A DNA stretch of 17,407 bases, from NCBI GenBank assembly GCA_900767385.1, contig CAAFYY010000094.1:1-17407 (forward strand). Reading direction: 5' to 3'. Below, piece by piece: positions 1-7,746 of this stretch. Every line of letters starts with the position of its first letter. Within the stretch, counting starts at the first letter, position 1. The notes below the pieces were generated by a model that did no database searches, had not been told where the DNA came from, and worked only from the letters and a program-made list of their open reading frames with translations. Origin of the DNA: Bacteroidales bacterium. GTDB lineage: Bacteria; Bacteroidota; Bacteroidia; Bacteroidales; Paludibacteraceae. Position numbers and translations under genes: made by a program.

Positions 1-535
1 CGACGGAGCCGAGATACTGTTTGACGAGGTCGGGATAGCTCTTGACGGACTCGCTGATGGAACAGAATATGATGCCTTTCTCGGCGAGGGTCTCGCGGAA
101 GGTGGTCTTCACGCTGACGCTGTCCATCACGGCATCGACAGCCATGCCCGAGAGCGCTTTTTGCTCTTCGAGAGGGATACCGAGTTTGTCAAAGGTCTTG
201 AGCAATTCCGGGTCCACCTCATCAAGACTCTTAGGAGCATTTTTCCTTGGTGCGGCGTAGTAAGAGATTGACTGATAGTCTATCTCGGGAATGTCAAGAT
301 GTGCCCATTTGGGCATCTTGAGGGTGAGCCAATGGCGGTAAGCCTTGAGTCGGAACTCCAGCAACCACTCCGGTTCTTCTTTCTTTGCAGAAATCAGTCG
401 CACCACCTCTTCGTTCAAACCGATAGGAATCACCTCGGTTTCGATGTCGGTGGTGAAGCCGTATTTGTAGTCGCCCGACGTTACATCGGCGATGATATCA
501 TCTGATTTAGTGTTATTTATCTTATCTTCTGCCAT
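1..535 (-). CDS. sufB: SufB, Fe-S cluster assembly scaffold subunit (N-terminal part, cut by window edge)
   Basis: Reading the minus strand from an ATG at 535-533 gives 178 codons with no stop before the window edge. The protein starts [18 protein letters not shown] and contains stretches typical of SufB N-termini: [35 protein letters not shown] and [19 protein letters not shown]. SufB is part of the SufBCD complex, which assembles Fe-S clusters in the cytoplasm and passes them to apoproteins; sufC and sufD would be expected further left. Only about the first third of a protein of roughly 480-500 residues is visible, so the core beta-helix residues cannot be checked. A TATCTTTG promoter element lies 27 nt upstream of the ATG. 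The gene is divergent from prfC. Confidence 0.93.
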   Translation of the reverse strand, partial: MAEDKINNTKSDDIIADVTSGDYKYGFTTDIETEVIPIGLNEEVVRLISAKKEEPEWLLEFRLKAYRHWLTLKMPKWAHLDIPEIDYQSISYYAAPRKNAPKSLDEVDPELLKTFDKLGIPLEEQKALSGMAVDAVMDSVSVKTTFRETLAEKGIIFCSISESVKSYPDLVKQYLGSV

Positions 536-562
536 TATTATTTTGCCTATGATAACAGTTTA

Positions 563-570
563 CAAAGATA
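563..570 (-). promoter_or_regulatory. Promoter -7 element of sufB
   Basis: The minus strand reads TATCTTTG, a full match to the Bacteroidota -7 consensus TAnnTTTG, 27 nt upstream of the sufB ATG. No convincing TTTG -33 element is seen 19-21 nt further upstream. Confidence 0.7.
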
Positions 571-925
571 CGACTTTTTTTTGGATTTTCCTCCCCTATT
601 TCCCTTTAAAAACTCACCGCTGCCCTTTCACAGACTCCCAGTCCCTTTTGCAATTTATCTCCGCCTGTCCACGATTCCTTTTTCCGTCTTGGGAATACGT
701 TCTGGGAAACAGCACTTGAGAATCGGCACATACGATTTGAAGAAACCATTCCGCACCATTCGTTTCCACAAAAAAGACCTTGTTTCTCAACGAGCAAGCA
801 GAAATCGGCAAAGAAGATAAAGCGACCGTATAACCGAGCAACGATACTGTTGCCGTTCTTGATGCAGACAAAGCGATTGAGAGTCTTTTCACACGAGTAG
901 TAAGGGAGAGGTAACGGATAATTGG
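571..925. other. Gene-poor stretch between sufB promoter and mobile-element remnant
   Basis: No intact gene is supported here. Short open frames on both strands have no recognisable content. In the plus frame that includes 780-914, a plausible protein-like stretch (QAEIGKEDKATV, stop, NDTVAVLDADKAIESLF) is broken by TAA codons at 831-833 and 912-914. It lies next to the mobile-element fragment starting at 926 but in a different frame, so it may be the decayed upstream part of the same gene. That reading is inference. Confidence 0.4.
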
Positions 926-1858
926 GTGACAGAGTCCAAAGACCGTGGCGTAGAGTTTGACACTGCGCCTATAGCATTGTTGCCTATCCTTGCGGAAAGG
1001 GGCGTAGAAATCCCTCCTCCACATAAAGGTATGGGCAAGGCGTACAACGACGCTTATAAAGAGTGGAAGAATGGTCAGGATGAGCAGCTAAAGTTTGCGA
1101 TAAATGATAATCAAGGTAACCCACTGAATCAAGATGGAACATTGAAGGTGGAGAAAGTTTCGTCAATAGACGAGATTACGGACGAAGATTTCACTGCACC
1201 TACTCGCAATATAGAGCTTCCTAAACTCCCAAAAAATGTAGATGAAGCTATCGGAGCAAAAGGAAAGCCTATAGTCATTAAGAAGAATATCTTTGAGAAA
1301 AACTGGAAGAGCCATAAGTTTCCATTTGAAGAAAGCCGTGCTATATTGAAGGCAGCTTTGTATGACACAGACTTAATCGGTCAGACACAGCCAACAACAA
1401 AGCCTATGTATTGGGTTGCAATAAAACTCGATGACAAGAGTCCTATTGTAATTCTGGAGGTAAACGACGGAAAATATAATACGGAGATTGTAGGTTGGTA
1501 CACTCTTGACGAGCGTAATTTAGAAAGAATAAAAAGACAAGCCGATAAGAACGGCGGCGAACTCGTCATACTATCCTCAAAGGATAGGGTGGGAAGCCTT
1601 TCCACTCCTCTTACAGGCTTGTCTTCTGGCAGCAAAAATACGCAGAATAATTCACTTGTGCAAGAAAATGTCACAAAACTTTCTTTGAAGCGTGACGAGG
1701 AGTATGCGAAAGCCGTTGAGAGCGGTGATGAGGAGAAGCTGAGTGAACTCGTCAAGGCCGCCGCAAAACTTATCGAAGGAACTGCTGTAGGCGAACGTGA
1801 ATGCCAGCAGACTTTTTTGTTCACCAAAATTGTTGTATCTTTGCAAGCGTTTTCCTGA
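926..1858 (+). pseudogene. Truncated phage/mobile-element protein fragment with MuF_C / polyvalent-protein-like domain
   Basis: An open frame of 310 codons runs from a GTG at 926; the in-frame stop upstream is at 878-880. The middle, about residues 115-215, resembles the C-terminal MuF_C-type or nuclease-like domain found in large polyvalent proteins of Bacteroidota phages and conjugative elements. It includes the segments IVIKKNIFEKN, ILKAALYDTDLIGQTQP, YWVAIKLDDKSPIVILEV and EIVGWYTLDERNLERIKRQA. The part near residues 255-285 (DEEYAKAVESGDEEKLSELVKAAAKL) resembles a short repeat common in such polyvalent proteins. After it the similarity stops, and the last 28 or so codons run through the prfC promoter, ending in a hairpin in the prfC leader. 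Polyvalent proteins are usually thousands of residues long, so this is best read as a remnant left after loss of an element. The family assignment is from recall of motifs, and nuclease activity is not established. No integrase, att site or flanking repeat was seen. Confidence 0.6.
1836..1843 (+). promoter_or_regulatory. Promoter -7 element of prfC
   Basis: TATCTTTG matches the Bacteroidota TAnnTTTG element 74 nt upstream of the prfC ATG. A TTTG at 1816-1819 sits only 16 nt upstream, shorter than the usual 19-21 nt, so the -33 element is uncertain. The element lies inside the open frame of the mobile-element fragment, showing that the 3' end of that frame is not native coding sequence. Confidence 0.7.
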
Positions 1859-1870
1859 AAACCAGGAAAA
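1850..1870 (+). other. Perfect 8-bp hairpin in the prfC 5' leader
   Basis: TTTTCCTG (1850-1857) pairs exactly with CAGGAAAA (1863-1870) around a 5-nt loop. It would sit at or just after the predicted transcription start. There is no U-run after it, so it is not a terminator. It could stabilise the mRNA 5' end or bind a protein; its function is unknown. Confidence 0.45.
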
Positions 1871-1917
1871 GTAACACAAAAGACAAGTATTCAGAACAAT
1901 AGACAGCATACAGACTC

Positions 1918-3495
1918 ATGACTTTCAAAGAAGAAATTGCACGCAGACGCACGTTTGCTATCATCTCTCACCCTGACGCCGGTAAGACGACTCTCACAGA
2001 GAAACTCCTCCTCTTCGGCGGCGCTATCCATGTGGCTGGTGCCGTGAAGAGCAATAAGATCAAGAAGACTGCCACTTCCGACTGGATGGAGATTGAACGA
2101 CAACGCGGTATCTCCGTGGCTACGTCTGTCATGGGATTTGAATACAACAACTACAAGATCAATATCCTTGACACTCCAGGTCACCAAGACTTCGCCGAAG
2201 ATACGTTCCGCACACTCACTGCCGTCGACTCCGTAATCATCGTGATTGACGGTGCGAAAGGTGTGGAGGCTCAGACACGCAAGCTGATGCAGGTGTGTAC
2301 GATGCGTAAGACTCCGGTAATGATCTTTATCAACAAGATGGACCGCGACTGTCAGGACCCTTTTGACCTCCTCGACGAATTGGAACAAGAACTCGGCATC
2401 GGCGTGCGTCCACTCAGTTGGCCTATCAATATGGGACAACGTTTCAAGGGTGTATATAATATCTATGAGCAGAAACTCAACCTCTTCACTCCCGACAAAC
2501 AACGCATCACCGAGACCGTAGAAATCGACGACGTCAACGACCCAGCACTCGAAGGCTATGTAGGCGAAGAGGATGCCAACAAACTGCGTGAAGACCTTGA
2601 GATGATCGAGGGCGTCTACAACCCATTCAACCGTGAGAGCTATCTCAGCGCCAAGGTGGCACCGGTATTCTTCGGTAGTGCATTAAACAACTTCGGTGTT
2701 CAGGAACTGCTCAACTGTTTCGTAGAGATCGCCCCTTCTCCACTCCCTGTAGAGACCGAGGAACGTGTCGTAGAACCTTCAGAAGAGCCGTTCTCAGGCT
2801 TCGTGTTCAAGATTCACGCCAACATGGACCCCAACCACCGCAGCTGTATCGCCTTCGTCAAGATCTGTTCTGGACGCTTTGAACGCAACAAAAACTACCG
2901 CCATATCCGACTCGGCAAAGACCTCCGCTTCAGCAGCCCTACCGCCTTCATGGCACAAAAGAAGGAGACGGTCGACGAGGCTTTTGCTGGCGACATCATC
3001 GGTCTGCCAGACACCGGCAACTTCAAGATTGGCGATACGCTGACCGAAGGAGAATTGCTCCACTTCAAGGGACTGCCAAGTTTCTCGCCAGAGATGTTCA
3101 AATACATTGAGAATGCCGACCCTATGAAGGCCAAACAGCTTCAGAAGGGTGTGGACCAACTCATGGGCGAAGGTGTGGCACAGCTCTTCATCCACCAGAA
3201 CAACGGCCGCAAAATCATCGGCACAGTGGGACAGTTGCAGTTTGAGGTCATCGAATACCGACTCCTCCACGAGTACGGCGCACAATGCCGATGGGAACCC
3301 ATTCCACTCTTCAAGGCCTGCTGGATTGAGAGCGACGACGAGAAGGAACTGGAGAACTTCAAGAAACGGAAGTTCCAGTATCTGGCGAAAGACAAGGACG
3401 GACGCGACGTTTTCCTTGCCGAATCCGGATACGTGCTGCAGATGGCTCAGCAAGATTTCGAGCATATCCGCTTCCACTTTACCAGCGAATTCTAA
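1918..3495 (+). CDS. prfC: Peptide chain release factor 3 (GTPase RF3)
   Basis: 525 residues, close to the 529 of E. coli RF3. RF3 is a ribosome-binding translational GTPase that ejects RF1/RF2 after peptide release, in the cytoplasm. The G-domain motifs are intact: G1 HPDAGKTT at residues 18-25, G3 DTPGHQDF at 85-92 and G4 NKMD at 139-142. The stretch [19 protein letters not shown], covering the switch I region, is typical of RF3 and separates it from EF-G. The C-terminal half (about 290-525) holds the RF3 domain II and C-terminal domain, including [12 protein letters not shown]. The ATG at 1918 is chosen because the RF3 N-terminus ([21 protein letters not shown]) starts at once after it. 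The gene is transcribed alone, with its own promoter upstream and a terminator at 3537-3575. Confidence 0.96.
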   Translation: MTFKEEIARRRTFAIISHPDAGKTTLTEKLLLFGGAIHVAGAVKSNKIKKTATSDWMEIERQRGISVATSVMGFEYNNYKINILDTPGHQDFAEDTFRTLTAVDSVIIVIDGAKGVEAQTRKLMQVCTMRKTPVMIFINKMDRDCQDPFDLLDELEQELGIGVRPLSWPINMGQRFKGVYNIYEQKLNLFTPDKQRITETVEIDDVNDPALEGYVGEEDANKLREDLEMIEGVYNPFNRESYLSAKVAPVFFGSALNNFGVQELLNCFVEIAPSPLPVETEERVVEPSEEPFSGFVFKIHANMDPNHRSCIAFVKICSGRFERNKNYRHIRLGKDLRFSSPTAFMAQKKETVDEAFAGDIIGLPDTGNFKIGDTLTEGELLHFKGLPSFSPEMFKYIENADPMKAKQLQKGVDQLMGEGVAQLFIHQNNGRKIIGTVGQLQFEVIEYRLLHEYGAQCRWEPIPLFKACWIESDDEKELENFKKRKFQYLAKDKDGRDVFLAESGYVLQMAQQDFEHIRFHFTSEF

Positions 3496-3536
3496 AACAG
3501 AAGAAACAACAACAAGACTATATAATATATAGTATG

Positions 3537-3575
3537 GGGCTTGCATTAAATAATGATGCAGGCCCTGTTGTTTTT
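3537..3575 (+). terminator. Rho-independent terminator of prfC
   Basis: GGGCTTGCAT (3537-3546) pairs with ATGCAGGCCC (3556-3565) with one G-U pair and a 9-nt loop. It is followed by TGTTGTTTTT. It lies 41 nt after the prfC stop and before the next promoter. Confidence 0.85.
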
Positions 3576-3585
3576 CGGAGAACTA

Positions 3586-3617
3586 TTTCAAATTACAAAG
3601 AAAAAATCGTATCTTTG
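3586..3617 (+). promoter_or_regulatory. Promoter of the amidase-MCE unit
   Basis: TTTC at 3586-3589 (near-match to the -33 TTTG), a 20-nt spacer and TATCTTTG at 3610-3617 fit the Bacteroidota promoter consensus. The amidase ATG is 44 nt downstream, which gives a short leader. Confidence 0.75.
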
Positions 3618-3661
3618 CGAGTTGAAATTTGAGAACAAATTATCTTAAAAACAAAAATCCT

Positions 3662-4897
3662 ATGAGACGCTTCGCCTTTGTCCTCGTAGCCCTACTATGC
3701 TCCTTTGCATTGAGTGCCAAGAACTTCGTTGTTGTCATCGACCCCGGTCATGGCGGCAAAGACCCCGGTGCCGTCGGCTTCGGAGGTCAGGAGAAAGACA
3801 TCAATCTCAAGGTCTCCAAGAAACTGGGCGCACTGATTACGGAGAATTACAAAGATGTCACTGTGCTCTATACACGCTCTACCGACAAGTATGTCACCCT
3901 CAAGGAGCGTCCAGAGATGGCCAACAAGGCGAATGCCGACCTCTTTATCTGTATCCACACCAATGCCGCAGAGAGCTCTTCGGCCTACGGTTGCGAATGT
4001 TGGGTACGAGGCGTCGACAAAACGACAGCCAACCTGGCAGTAGTTCAACGCGAGAACTCCGTAATCCTCATGGAGGACAACTATAAGGAGAAGTATCAAG
4101 GCTTTGACCCCAAGTCCATCGACTCTCAGATCATGTTCGAGATGATGCAAGACATATACAGTCGCAACAACCTAAAGATTGCACAAAGTCTGCAAACCGA
4201 ACTCTTGAGACTGAAACGCCACGACAGAGGCGTACGCCAAGCCGGCTTCTGGGTGCTCCATCAGACCAAAATGCCAAGTGTGCTCGTTGAATTGGGCTTC
4301 ATCACCAACGCCAACGAAGCAAAATACATGCTCTCCGATGCAGGACAGAACGCCCTTGCCAACGCCCTTTTCAAAGGATTCGCAGAGTACAAGAAGTTCT
4401 ACGACAGCACCTCATCCAACGCCAAGACCAACCAGAATCAGGTGAATGCTGAGGCCAAGGAAGAGGCAAAGGTAAACAAAACACCAGAGAAAGCTACCGA
4501 GAAGCCACAGGTGACTACCGAAGAGAAGGCTAAGCAACCCGCCAAGACCAACGACAAACAAACGAAGACAACGGAAAACAGCACCCCTGCCGAACAAAAG
4601 ACAACGGCAACATCAAACAAGACAACAGAGGTTGGCGACGTGGTCTTCAAGGTGCAGATAATGGCAGCAAGTTCCGTCATTAAAGAAGGCGACTCACAGT
4701 TCAAGGGACTGAAAGGCTGCGAATATTATCAAGAAGGTAAGTTCTACAAATACACCTACGGCAAAACCTCCTCATTCAAGGAAATCTCACAAATCAGAAA
4801 GGACATCCTCAACAAATTCCCAGAGGCGTTCATCATCGCTTTCTATAAAGGCAACAAGGTTAGCGTTCAAGAAGCAAGAGGGCTACTGGAAAAATAA
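3662..4897 (+). CDS. Exported N-acetylmuramoyl-L-alanine amidase (Amidase_3) with SPOR-like C-terminal domain
   Basis: 411 residues from the ATG at 3662, chosen over an in-frame upstream TTG because it begins a clean signal peptide (MRRFAFVLVALLCSFALSA, cleavage after about residue 19). Amidase_3 enzymes are zinc hydrolases that cut the amide bond between N-acetylmuramic acid and the stem peptide, acting in the periplasm during cell separation and wall turnover. Zinc ligands are visible as H30 (DPGHGG), E44 (QEKDINL) and H99 (IHTNA), with catalytic E210 (LVELGF). Residues 245-325 form a Lys/Glu/Thr/Gln-rich, low-complexity linker. The last 85 residues (VFKVQIMAAS to the end) look like the SPOR-like domain common in Bacteroidota amidases, which could target the enzyme to septal peptidoglycan. 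The MCE gene follows after 30 nt, so the two are probably one transcript. Confidence 0.92.
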   Translation: MRRFAFVLVALLCSFALSAKNFVVVIDPGHGGKDPGAVGFGGQEKDINLKVSKKLGALITENYKDVTVLYTRSTDKYVTLKERPEMANKANADLFICIHTNAAESSSAYGCECWVRGVDKTTANLAVVQRENSVILMEDNYKEKYQGFDPKSIDSQIMFEMMQDIYSRNNLKIAQSLQTELLRLKRHDRGVRQAGFWVLHQTKMPSVLVELGFITNANEAKYMLSDAGQNALANALFKGFAEYKKFYDSTSSNAKTNQNQVNAEAKEEAKVNKTPEKATEKPQVTTEEKAKQPAKTNDKQTKTTENSTPAEQKTTATSNKTTEVGDVVFKVQIMAASSVIKEGDSQFKGLKGCEYYQEGKFYKYTYGKTSSFKEISQIRKDILNKFPEAFIIAFYKGNKVSVQEARGLLEK

Positions 4898-4927
4898 GAA
4901 TCGTACAATCAAGAAAATATACATCCT

Positions 4928-5839
4928 ATGAAAATAAGTCAAGAGTTTAAGATAGGCATTGCCTTCATCGCCGCACTGGTCATCCTCATTATCGGCGTTA
5001 ACTTTCTCAAAGGAGTGAACCTCTTCACTCCAGCCAACCATTTCTACACTACCTATGAGAAGGTAGACGGTCTCGTGGTCTCCAACGCCGTCTATGTGAA
5101 AGGTTATAAGGTGGGTCAAGTAAAGAGCATCAAATATGACTTCAGCAAAGAGGTGCCTTTCACCGTAGAAATATCCATCAACAAAGACGTAAAACTCCCT
5201 GAGGGCACACAGATGCTGATGCGCGACGACGGTCTGCTCGGCGGCAAAGTCATCGACCTCGTGATGCCAACCAACAGCAACAGTTTCCTCGCCAACGGCG
5301 CCACACTCGAAGGAGAAATCGGCACCGGTCTGATGGACGCTCTCGGCGGCATGGTACCCCAATTGGAAAGCACCCTCGCTAAACTCGACTCAACAATGGG
5401 CGCCATCAACGAACTCGTTCACAGCGACGAAATCAACAACATGCTTGCCTCTTTGGACACTACCACAACCAACCTCAAACGCACCTCCAAGAAACTCAAC
5501 GGCATCATGGACCGCGATGTGCCACAACTGTTGGCTAACGTCAACGCAGTGGCTTCTGACGTAAAGGTGGTAACCAACAACCTTAAGGATGCCGACATCG
5601 CTGCCATCATCGCCAAAGCCGATTCTACCATCGCCAGCGTCGACCAGTTCGTAGAGTCGCTCAACAGCACTGACGGCACAGTAGGCGCACTCCTCAACGA
5701 CCGCGCCTTGTACAATAAGATTACAAATACTATAGATGATGCCGACAAACTTGTCGTTGACCTCAAAGCAAATCCAAAGAGATATGTTCATTTCTCTATT
5801 TGGGGAGGCAAAGAGAAGAAAGAGAAAAACGAGAAATAG
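4928..5839 (+). CDS. MCE/MlaD-family membrane-anchored lipid transport protein
   Basis: 303 residues. One N-terminal membrane segment (about 9-27, KIGIAFIAALVILIIGVNFL) is followed by an MCE domain (about 38-120) with the typical stretches YEKVDGLVVSNAVYVKGYKV, VKLPEGTQMLM and DDGLLGGKVIDL. The rest, to about residue 285, is predominantly helical with many Asn, Thr and Asp residues, and the tail is Lys/Glu-rich (GGKEKKEKNEK). MCE proteins form periplasmic hexamers that carry lipids between the inner and outer membranes, usually with an MlaE-type permease and MlaF-type ATPase; neither partner gene lies in this window. The gene follows the amidase by 30 nt with no promoter between, an arrangement I recall as common in Bacteroidota. 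The substrate cannot be read from the sequence. Confidence 0.9.
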   Translation: MKISQEFKIGIAFIAALVILIIGVNFLKGVNLFTPANHFYTTYEKVDGLVVSNAVYVKGYKVGQVKSIKYDFSKEVPFTVEISINKDVKLPEGTQMLMRDDGLLGGKVIDLVMPTNSNSFLANGATLEGEIGTGLMDALGGMVPQLESTLAKLDSTMGAINELVHSDEINNMLASLDTTTTNLKRTSKKLNGIMDRDVPQLLANVNAVASDVKVVTNNLKDADIAAIIAKADSTIASVDQFVESLNSTDGTVGALLNDRALYNKITNTIDDADKLVVDLKANPKRYVHFSIWGGKEKKEKNEK

Positions 5840-5876
5840 GCCGCGCTAATTATACGAAATATAAATTTTTGCAATA

Positions 5877-5918
5877 GGCGATTTTCTATGATTTTTTTTA
5901 CAGACTGGAGTAATCGCC
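5877..5918. repeat. Inverted repeat GGCGATT/AATCGCC downstream of the MCE gene
   Basis: 7-bp perfect arms at 5877-5883 and 5912-5918 with a 28-nt spacer. The spacer contains a run of eight to nine T, and A-rich DNA follows the right arm. It does not look like a normal plus-strand terminator because no T-run follows the stem. It might be a protein site or mark the end of the MCE transcript. Confidence 0.4.
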
Positions 5919-6063
5919 AAAAAATAAAACATTTACAAAACATTTAAAAAAAGTAAAAAGAGATTTGCGTGTTTTCTCCAAACCAACTATCAATCAGGTA
6001 TATACAAATCATCCAGAGAGGTAGTTTTTGCAAATCAAGCACTTACAATAACACATTGAAAAA

Positions 6064-6111
6064 CAAACGGCTAATGGTCAAAAAAAATGACTGAAAAATT
6101 TTAGCCGTTTG
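6064..6111. repeat. Perfect 11-bp inverted repeat overlapping the candidate dnaA -33 element
   Basis: CAAACGGCTAA (6064-6074) and TTAGCCGTTTG (6101-6111) are exact inverse copies. A nested GTCA/TGAC stem (6077-6080, 6088-6091) lies inside the spacer. GATTTTTT follows, so the structure could end upstream transcription. Its right arm ends in the TTTG of the proposed dnaA promoter, so it could equally be an operator. Confidence 0.6.
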
Positions 6112-6139
6112 ATTTTTTCAAAAATATGTTGGAAATTTG
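6108..6139 (+). promoter_or_regulatory. Candidate dnaA promoter
   Basis: TTTG (6108-6111), a 20-nt spacer and GAAATTTG (6132-6139) fit TTTG-N19-21-TAnnTTTG with one mismatch at the first base of the -7 element. The predicted start would leave a leader of about 90 nt before the dnaA ATG. Confidence 0.5.
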
Positions 6140-6162
6140 CAGACACGAAATAACGAGAAATC

Positions 6163-6171
6163 TGTGAAAAA
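6163..6171 (-). promoter_or_regulatory. DnaA-box-like site in the dnaA leader
   Basis: The minus strand reads TTTTTCACA, matching the relaxed box TTWTNCACA. It lies 65 nt upstream of the dnaA start, downstream of the candidate promoter, where DnaA could repress its own synthesis. A single relaxed match is weak evidence. Confidence 0.3.
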
Positions 6172-6236
6172 CCTACACCCTCAAAAACCTTGTTGAGGCA
6201 AAGCTTTTCTGACACTCGCAACCATCCAAGCATACA

Positions 6237-7655
6237 ATGGAAAGAATCAACAACGTAGAACAAATTTGGCAAAATTGTCTTTTGATCATCAAAGACAATA
6301 TTGACTCTTTCCCGTACGACATGCTGTTCAATTCTAAAACGATTGCACCGCTGAAGTACGAGAACGATACGTTGTGGCTGATGGTACCAAGTATGTTCTG
6401 GTATGAGTTCATCAATGCCAACTACATCAATCTGATGCAGGACACACTGAAACGAGTGACCAACAATCCGAACAGCTCCATCTATTTCCGCGTCACCGTG
6501 GTTAGCAAAGATGGCGGTACCACAGACCTCGAAGCCAACCGCAGCAACTACGTACAGAAAGCCGAGAAGGGACCATCCACACAGACTGAAGCCATCTCAC
6601 CATTCGACTTCGTAGTTCCACAGAATTTTGATTCACAACTCAACCCCAAATACAGTTTCGACACATTCGTAGAAGGACGATCCAACAAATTGGCACGTCA
6701 GGCAGGCATCACCGTTGCCAGTCAATCAACAGCCACCGCCTTCAATCCAATGTTCGTCTATGGCAGCCCAACGGTAGGCAAAACTCACCTCGCACAGGCT
6801 ATCGGTAATGCCACCAAGAAGTATTACCCACAAAAAAGGGTTCTCTATATCTCTGCCAACGACTTCAGAACACAGTTTACCCATGCCGCAGAGAACAAGA
6901 AGGTCAACGAGTTTGTCAACTTCTACCAGAGTCTGGATATGCTCATCATTGATGATATCCAAGTGATCAAAGGCAGCGAGAGAACCCAATTGGTGTTCTT
7001 CAACATCTTCGACCACCTCATCAAGATGAATAAACGCCTCATCATCACTTGCGACACAGCACCCGACAAACTGGAAGGTATGGACGAGCGCCTACTCTCC
7101 CGTTTCCAATGGGGTTTGCGCGCGGAGATTGAGAAGCCAGACACAGAACTCCGCAAGGCAATCCTGATGCATCAGGTTCACACCGAAGGCATGAATGTGC
7201 CTGAAGAGGTGATAGATTTCGTGGCAGAGAATGTGAACGACAACGTGCGTAATCTCCAGGGGTCTTTCATCTCACTCTATGCCACTTCTACCATCCTTGG
7301 CGAACCGCTAACCGTTGAATTGGCAAAGAAATCAATCGGTAAAGCAACTGTAGCCAAACCGACAAAGGTGATTACTATCGACGAGATTTGTAATATCGTT
7401 GGAGAATACTACTCTGTTCCAAAAGAGGTTTTGATTTCAAGTTCAAGACGCAGAGAGGTGGTTCAAGCGCGCCAAATCGTGGTCTACCTTTCAAGGAAAC
7501 ACACAAAATCATCTCTTAACACCATCGGCAAATGCTTGGGAAACAGAGACCACGCTACAGTGAAATACTCTTATGAGCAAGCAGAGAACCTTATCAGCAC
7601 TGACAAAGCCATTAAGAATGACATCGCTGTTCTCTCCGAACAGATTTGCGAATAA
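6237..7655 (+). CDS. dnaA: Chromosomal replication initiator protein DnaA
   Basis: 472 residues with the full DnaA layout: domain I (about 1-85, starting with VEQIWQNCLLIIKDNI), a linker, the AAA+ domain III (about 135-345) and DNA-binding domain IV (about 360-472). DnaA-ATP binds 9-bp boxes at oriC and opens the duplex for replication. Walker A is GSPTVGKTH at residues 176-184, Walker B is LIIDDIQ with D239/D240, and the putative arginine finger is R285 in DERLLSRF. The DnaA signature appears as NRDHATV at 436-442. Walker A keeps GxxxxGKT but has Pro-Thr where Ser-Gly is usual. The ATG at 6237 begins directly with domain I. The gene has its own upstream control region and a terminator at 7686-7728, and converges with lpxK. 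Confidence 0.97.
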   Translation: MERINNVEQIWQNCLLIIKDNIDSFPYDMLFNSKTIAPLKYENDTLWLMVPSMFWYEFINANYINLMQDTLKRVTNNPNSSIYFRVTVVSKDGGTTDLEANRSNYVQKAEKGPSTQTEAISPFDFVVPQNFDSQLNPKYSFDTFVEGRSNKLARQAGITVASQSTATAFNPMFVYGSPTVGKTHLAQAIGNATKKYYPQKRVLYISANDFRTQFTHAAENKKVNEFVNFYQSLDMLIIDDIQVIKGSERTQLVFFNIFDHLIKMNKRLIITCDTAPDKLEGMDERLLSRFQWGLRAEIEKPDTELRKAILMHQVHTEGMNVPEEVIDFVAENVNDNVRNLQGSFISLYATSTILGEPLTVELAKKSIGKATVAKPTKVITIDEICNIVGEYYSVPKEVLISSSRRREVVQARQIVVYLSRKHTKSSLNTIGKCLGNRDHATVKYSYEQAENLISTDKAIKNDIAVLSEQICE

Positions 7656-7685
7656 TTTTTTCCATACAAACAATATTACTCACGA

Positions 7686-7728
7686 GAAGTCTAAGTCATT
7701 AGCAATAATGCTTAGGCTTCTTTCTTTG
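7686..7728 (+). terminator. Terminator between convergent dnaA and lpxK
   Basis: GAAGTCTAAGTCATTA (7686-7701) pairs with TAATGCTTAGGCTTC (7706-7720) with one bulged T and one G-U pair around a GCAA loop, followed by TTTCTTTG. The T-rich side faces dnaA transcription; the minus strand has no U-run, so any effect on lpxK mRNA would be weaker. Confidence 0.8.
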
Positions 7729-7746
7729 TAATGTCTTCGGGAGTTC

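Larger units (their letters stand above)
5840..6236. other. 397-bp AT-rich intergenic region upstream of dnaA
   Basis: No open frame worth calling. The region is clearly AT-rich, with A/T tracts at 5889-5899 and 5919-5960. It holds two separate inverted repeats (5877-5918 and 6064-6111), a candidate dnaA promoter (6108-6139) and one relaxed DnaA-box-like site (6163-6171). It could simply be the dnaA control region, or it could contain a replication origin; there are too few DnaA boxes to claim the latter. Confidence 0.6.

Noticed and set aside
614..1024. 136-codon open frame on the minus strand
   Set aside because: It has no recognisable motifs, unusual composition, overlaps the opposite-strand mobile-element fragment, and has no promoter or conserved context.
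1891..2502. Long minus-strand open frame opposite prfC, and similar long frames opposite carB, carA, pyrC and the nuclease gene
   Set aside because: Antisense frames arise from codon usage in the real genes; their translations show no domain features.
3629..3661. TTG start adding 11 residues to the amidase
   Set aside because: It places a charged extension before a clean signal peptide; the ATG at 3662 is better.
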